Below are positions 62,496 to 64,000 of a DNA stretch of 64,000 nt, piece by piece (the stretch's first letter is position 1; each line of letters begins with the position of its first letter). This DNA comes from Orientallactaga sibirica (lineage: Eukaryota; Chordata; Mammalia; Rodentia; Dipodidae): positions 29,087,001 through 29,151,000 of the forward strand of contig JAEOAD010000025.1 of NCBI GenBank assembly GCA_036365145.1, given 5' to 3'. The translations under genes were made by a program, and so were the position numbers. The notes beneath the pieces are model-generated. The model was not told the DNA's origin, did no database searches, and saw only the letters and a program-made list of their open reading frames with translations.

Positions 62496-62840
62496 CATGT
62501 TAGTTCCAACTTTTCTATGCCATCAGATCCCAGCCTGCCCTCAATCCCAGGTTGGACTTTTCTATGCCATCAGATCCCAGCCCTGCCCTCAATCCCAGGT
62601 TGGACTTTTCTATGCCATCAGATCCCAGCCTGCACTCAATCCCAGGTTGGACTTTTCTATGCCATCAGATCCCAGCCCTGCCCTCAATCCCAGGTTGGAC
62701 TTTTCTATGCCATCAGATCCCAGCCCTGCCCTCAATCCCAGGTTGGACTTTTCTATGCCATCAGATCCCAGCCCTGCCCTCAATCCCAGGTTGGACTTTT
62801 CTATGCTATCAGATCCCAGCCCTGCACTCAATCCCAGCAG
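62496..62840. repeat. 48-bp minisatellite, about 7 copies
   Basis: Unit CTTTTCTATGCCATCAGATC then CCAGCCCTGCCCTCAATCCC and AGGTTGGA, 48 bp with 47-bp variants that lack one C. Nearly identical copies. All three + frames look open, an effect of the unit length and missing stops, not a gene. Confidence 0.95.
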
Positions 62841-63505
62841 ATGTCGCCTGTAAGGACTTCCCCAGCTGCGCTCCATTCAAAACATCTGCAGCGTCTCTAC
62901 TCCTGCCTCAGCAGAGAGGCTGGATCTTCTACTGAGTGGAGCCTCTGACTGCTTCAGGTACTACCTGGACACTGCTCACATGCCTCTAATGTCTCCCTTT
63001 TCCAATGGCTCCTTCCCTTCCTCCACAAAGATACTCAACTACTCCAACTTAAAAAAAAATCACCATAAAATCCTTTCCATCAACTCAGATGCATTTCCAG
63101 CCACTACCCCCTTTTCCTCCTTTCTTCAAGTCTTCTGTTCTTCGCTTTGCAATTTCTCATCTGCATATACAACCAAATGTCTTTCCTACCATCTCACATG
63201 GCTGCTCTTTAAGATCAAGCATGACAGATGGCAAAGACAGTAGAGGTTGGTACTGTGTGCCACGAAGAATCCATTCTTAGCTCTCTCCTTTCTGCCCTGG
63301 TGCCGTGGATCATCTCAGCCAGACTTGTTTCAATGATCCAAGGAGACCTGATCTCATTTTTCCTGGGTTAGGTTCCTGTCATTTATCTGAATGGCTCACA
63401 GGCACCCCAAAGCTGACCTTCATTTCTTTCCCCTAAACATGTTCCCACCTCCCAGCTTACTCCATCCATAACATCACGACCTACCCAGGCCTCCCAAATT
63501 CAGGG
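62841..63505. other. ARHGEF11 intron segment, nothing recognised
   Basis: No exon, SINE or conserved motif identified. Confidence 0.5.
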
Positions 63506-63507
63506 CC

Positions 63508-63672
63508 ACTTTTTTTTTTTTTTTTTGGTTTTGGCGAGGTAGGGTCTCACTCTGGTCCAGGCTGACCTGGAATTAACTATGTAGTCTCAGGGTGGCCTCG
63601 AACTCTCGGCGATCCTCCTACCTCTGCCTCCCGAGTGCTGGGATTAAAGGCGTGCGCCACCACGCCCGGCTC
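63508..63672 (-). mobile_element. B1 SINE, near consensus
   Basis: Reverse copy with a long T-run and intact CpG sites (CTCGAACTCTCGGCGATCC, GGCGTGCGCCACCACGCCC). CAGGGCCACTTTTT flanks both sides, a target-site duplication. A young insertion. Confidence 0.93.
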
Positions 63673-64000
63673 CCAGGGCCACTTTTTATTCTTTCTTCTT
63701 TGCAGCTGATATGTTCACTGATGTGACCTCTGAGGTGCAATCTATCTATCCTCTCCTTTTTGTTTCAACTTCTGTTCTTGTCATGTCTGTAGTCATATAT
63801 GACCACAGCCACCAAGACTTCTTCATGACAATTCACGTAACCTTTCTCTAAAGTACGCTGATTTGAAAACGTGATCAGTCCCCCACTCAAGCCCCTCTGA
63901 GAACTCCCTGCCTTCTGAAGAGACTGAAAGGTCCTCTTGATATGCAACTCCCCATCCTCTGTGCAATTTTCAACGTGCTAGTCACAGCAGAAGGAATCCA
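63673..64000. other. Right window edge, ARHGEF11 intron
   Basis: No exon recognised before the window ends. The next upstream ARHGEF11 exon lies outside. Confidence 0.5.

Noticed and set aside
62481..62948. Three + frames with repeated FSMPSDPS or FLCHQIPA motifs
   Set aside because: Translations of the 48-bp minisatellite; no conservation and no splice context.

Overview
The window is rodent nuclear DNA. Two protein-coding genes are split by canonical GT/AG introns, and the introns are full of short rodent retroposons. These are B1-type (7SL-derived) SINEs and a B2-superfamily, tRNA-derived SINE with an (AAATA)n tail. The B2-like consensus differs from mouse B2 and fits the form I remember from jerboas (Dipodoidea), so a jerboa such as Jaculus is the best guess. 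Gene assignments rest on conceptual splicing and on remembered human and mouse proteins, not on a database search.

Positions 670-8527 (+) hold a complete LRRC71 gene: 15 coding exons, 556 codons, every junction in phase, preceded by a CpG-rich TATA-less promoter. Convergent to it, positions 10590-61753 (-) hold the 3' part of ARHGEF11 (PDZ-RhoGEF): 34 coding exons, about 1,366 codons. They run from the segment before the RGS-like domain, through the RGS-like, DH and PH domains, to the stop codon. The PDZ-coding exons lie beyond the right edge. The pair LRRC71 > < ARHGEF11 matches the order I remember from human 1q23, next to PEAR1 and ETV3.

Two ARHGEF11 introns contain large minisatellites. 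A 31-bp array (14467-19766, 5.3 kb) nearly fills the intron between two C-terminal exons. On the transcribed strand its unit contains a strong 5' splice-site consensus. A 34-bp array (34474-37414, 2.9 kb) begins about 60 nt downstream of another exon, contains a short inverted repeat in every unit and is open in all three + frames. Smaller arrays (36 bp x3 at 20.79 kb, 48 bp x7 at 62.5 kb) also lie in ARHGEF11 introns.

The intron at 45290-55916 contains a broken LINE-1 on the minus strand, shattered by SINEs. The intron at 57221-60080 contains a dense SINE cluster with opposed B2 elements and serial insertions at one target site. ARHGEF11 carries one apparent 1-nt deletion in a C-terminal exon (19869-20089) that would truncate the protein. 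Because the neighbouring repeat arrays look as if bases were lost in sequencing, an assembly error is the likeliest cause. I found no new multi-gene system. The most unusual content is the pair of intronic arrays and their possible effect on splicing.
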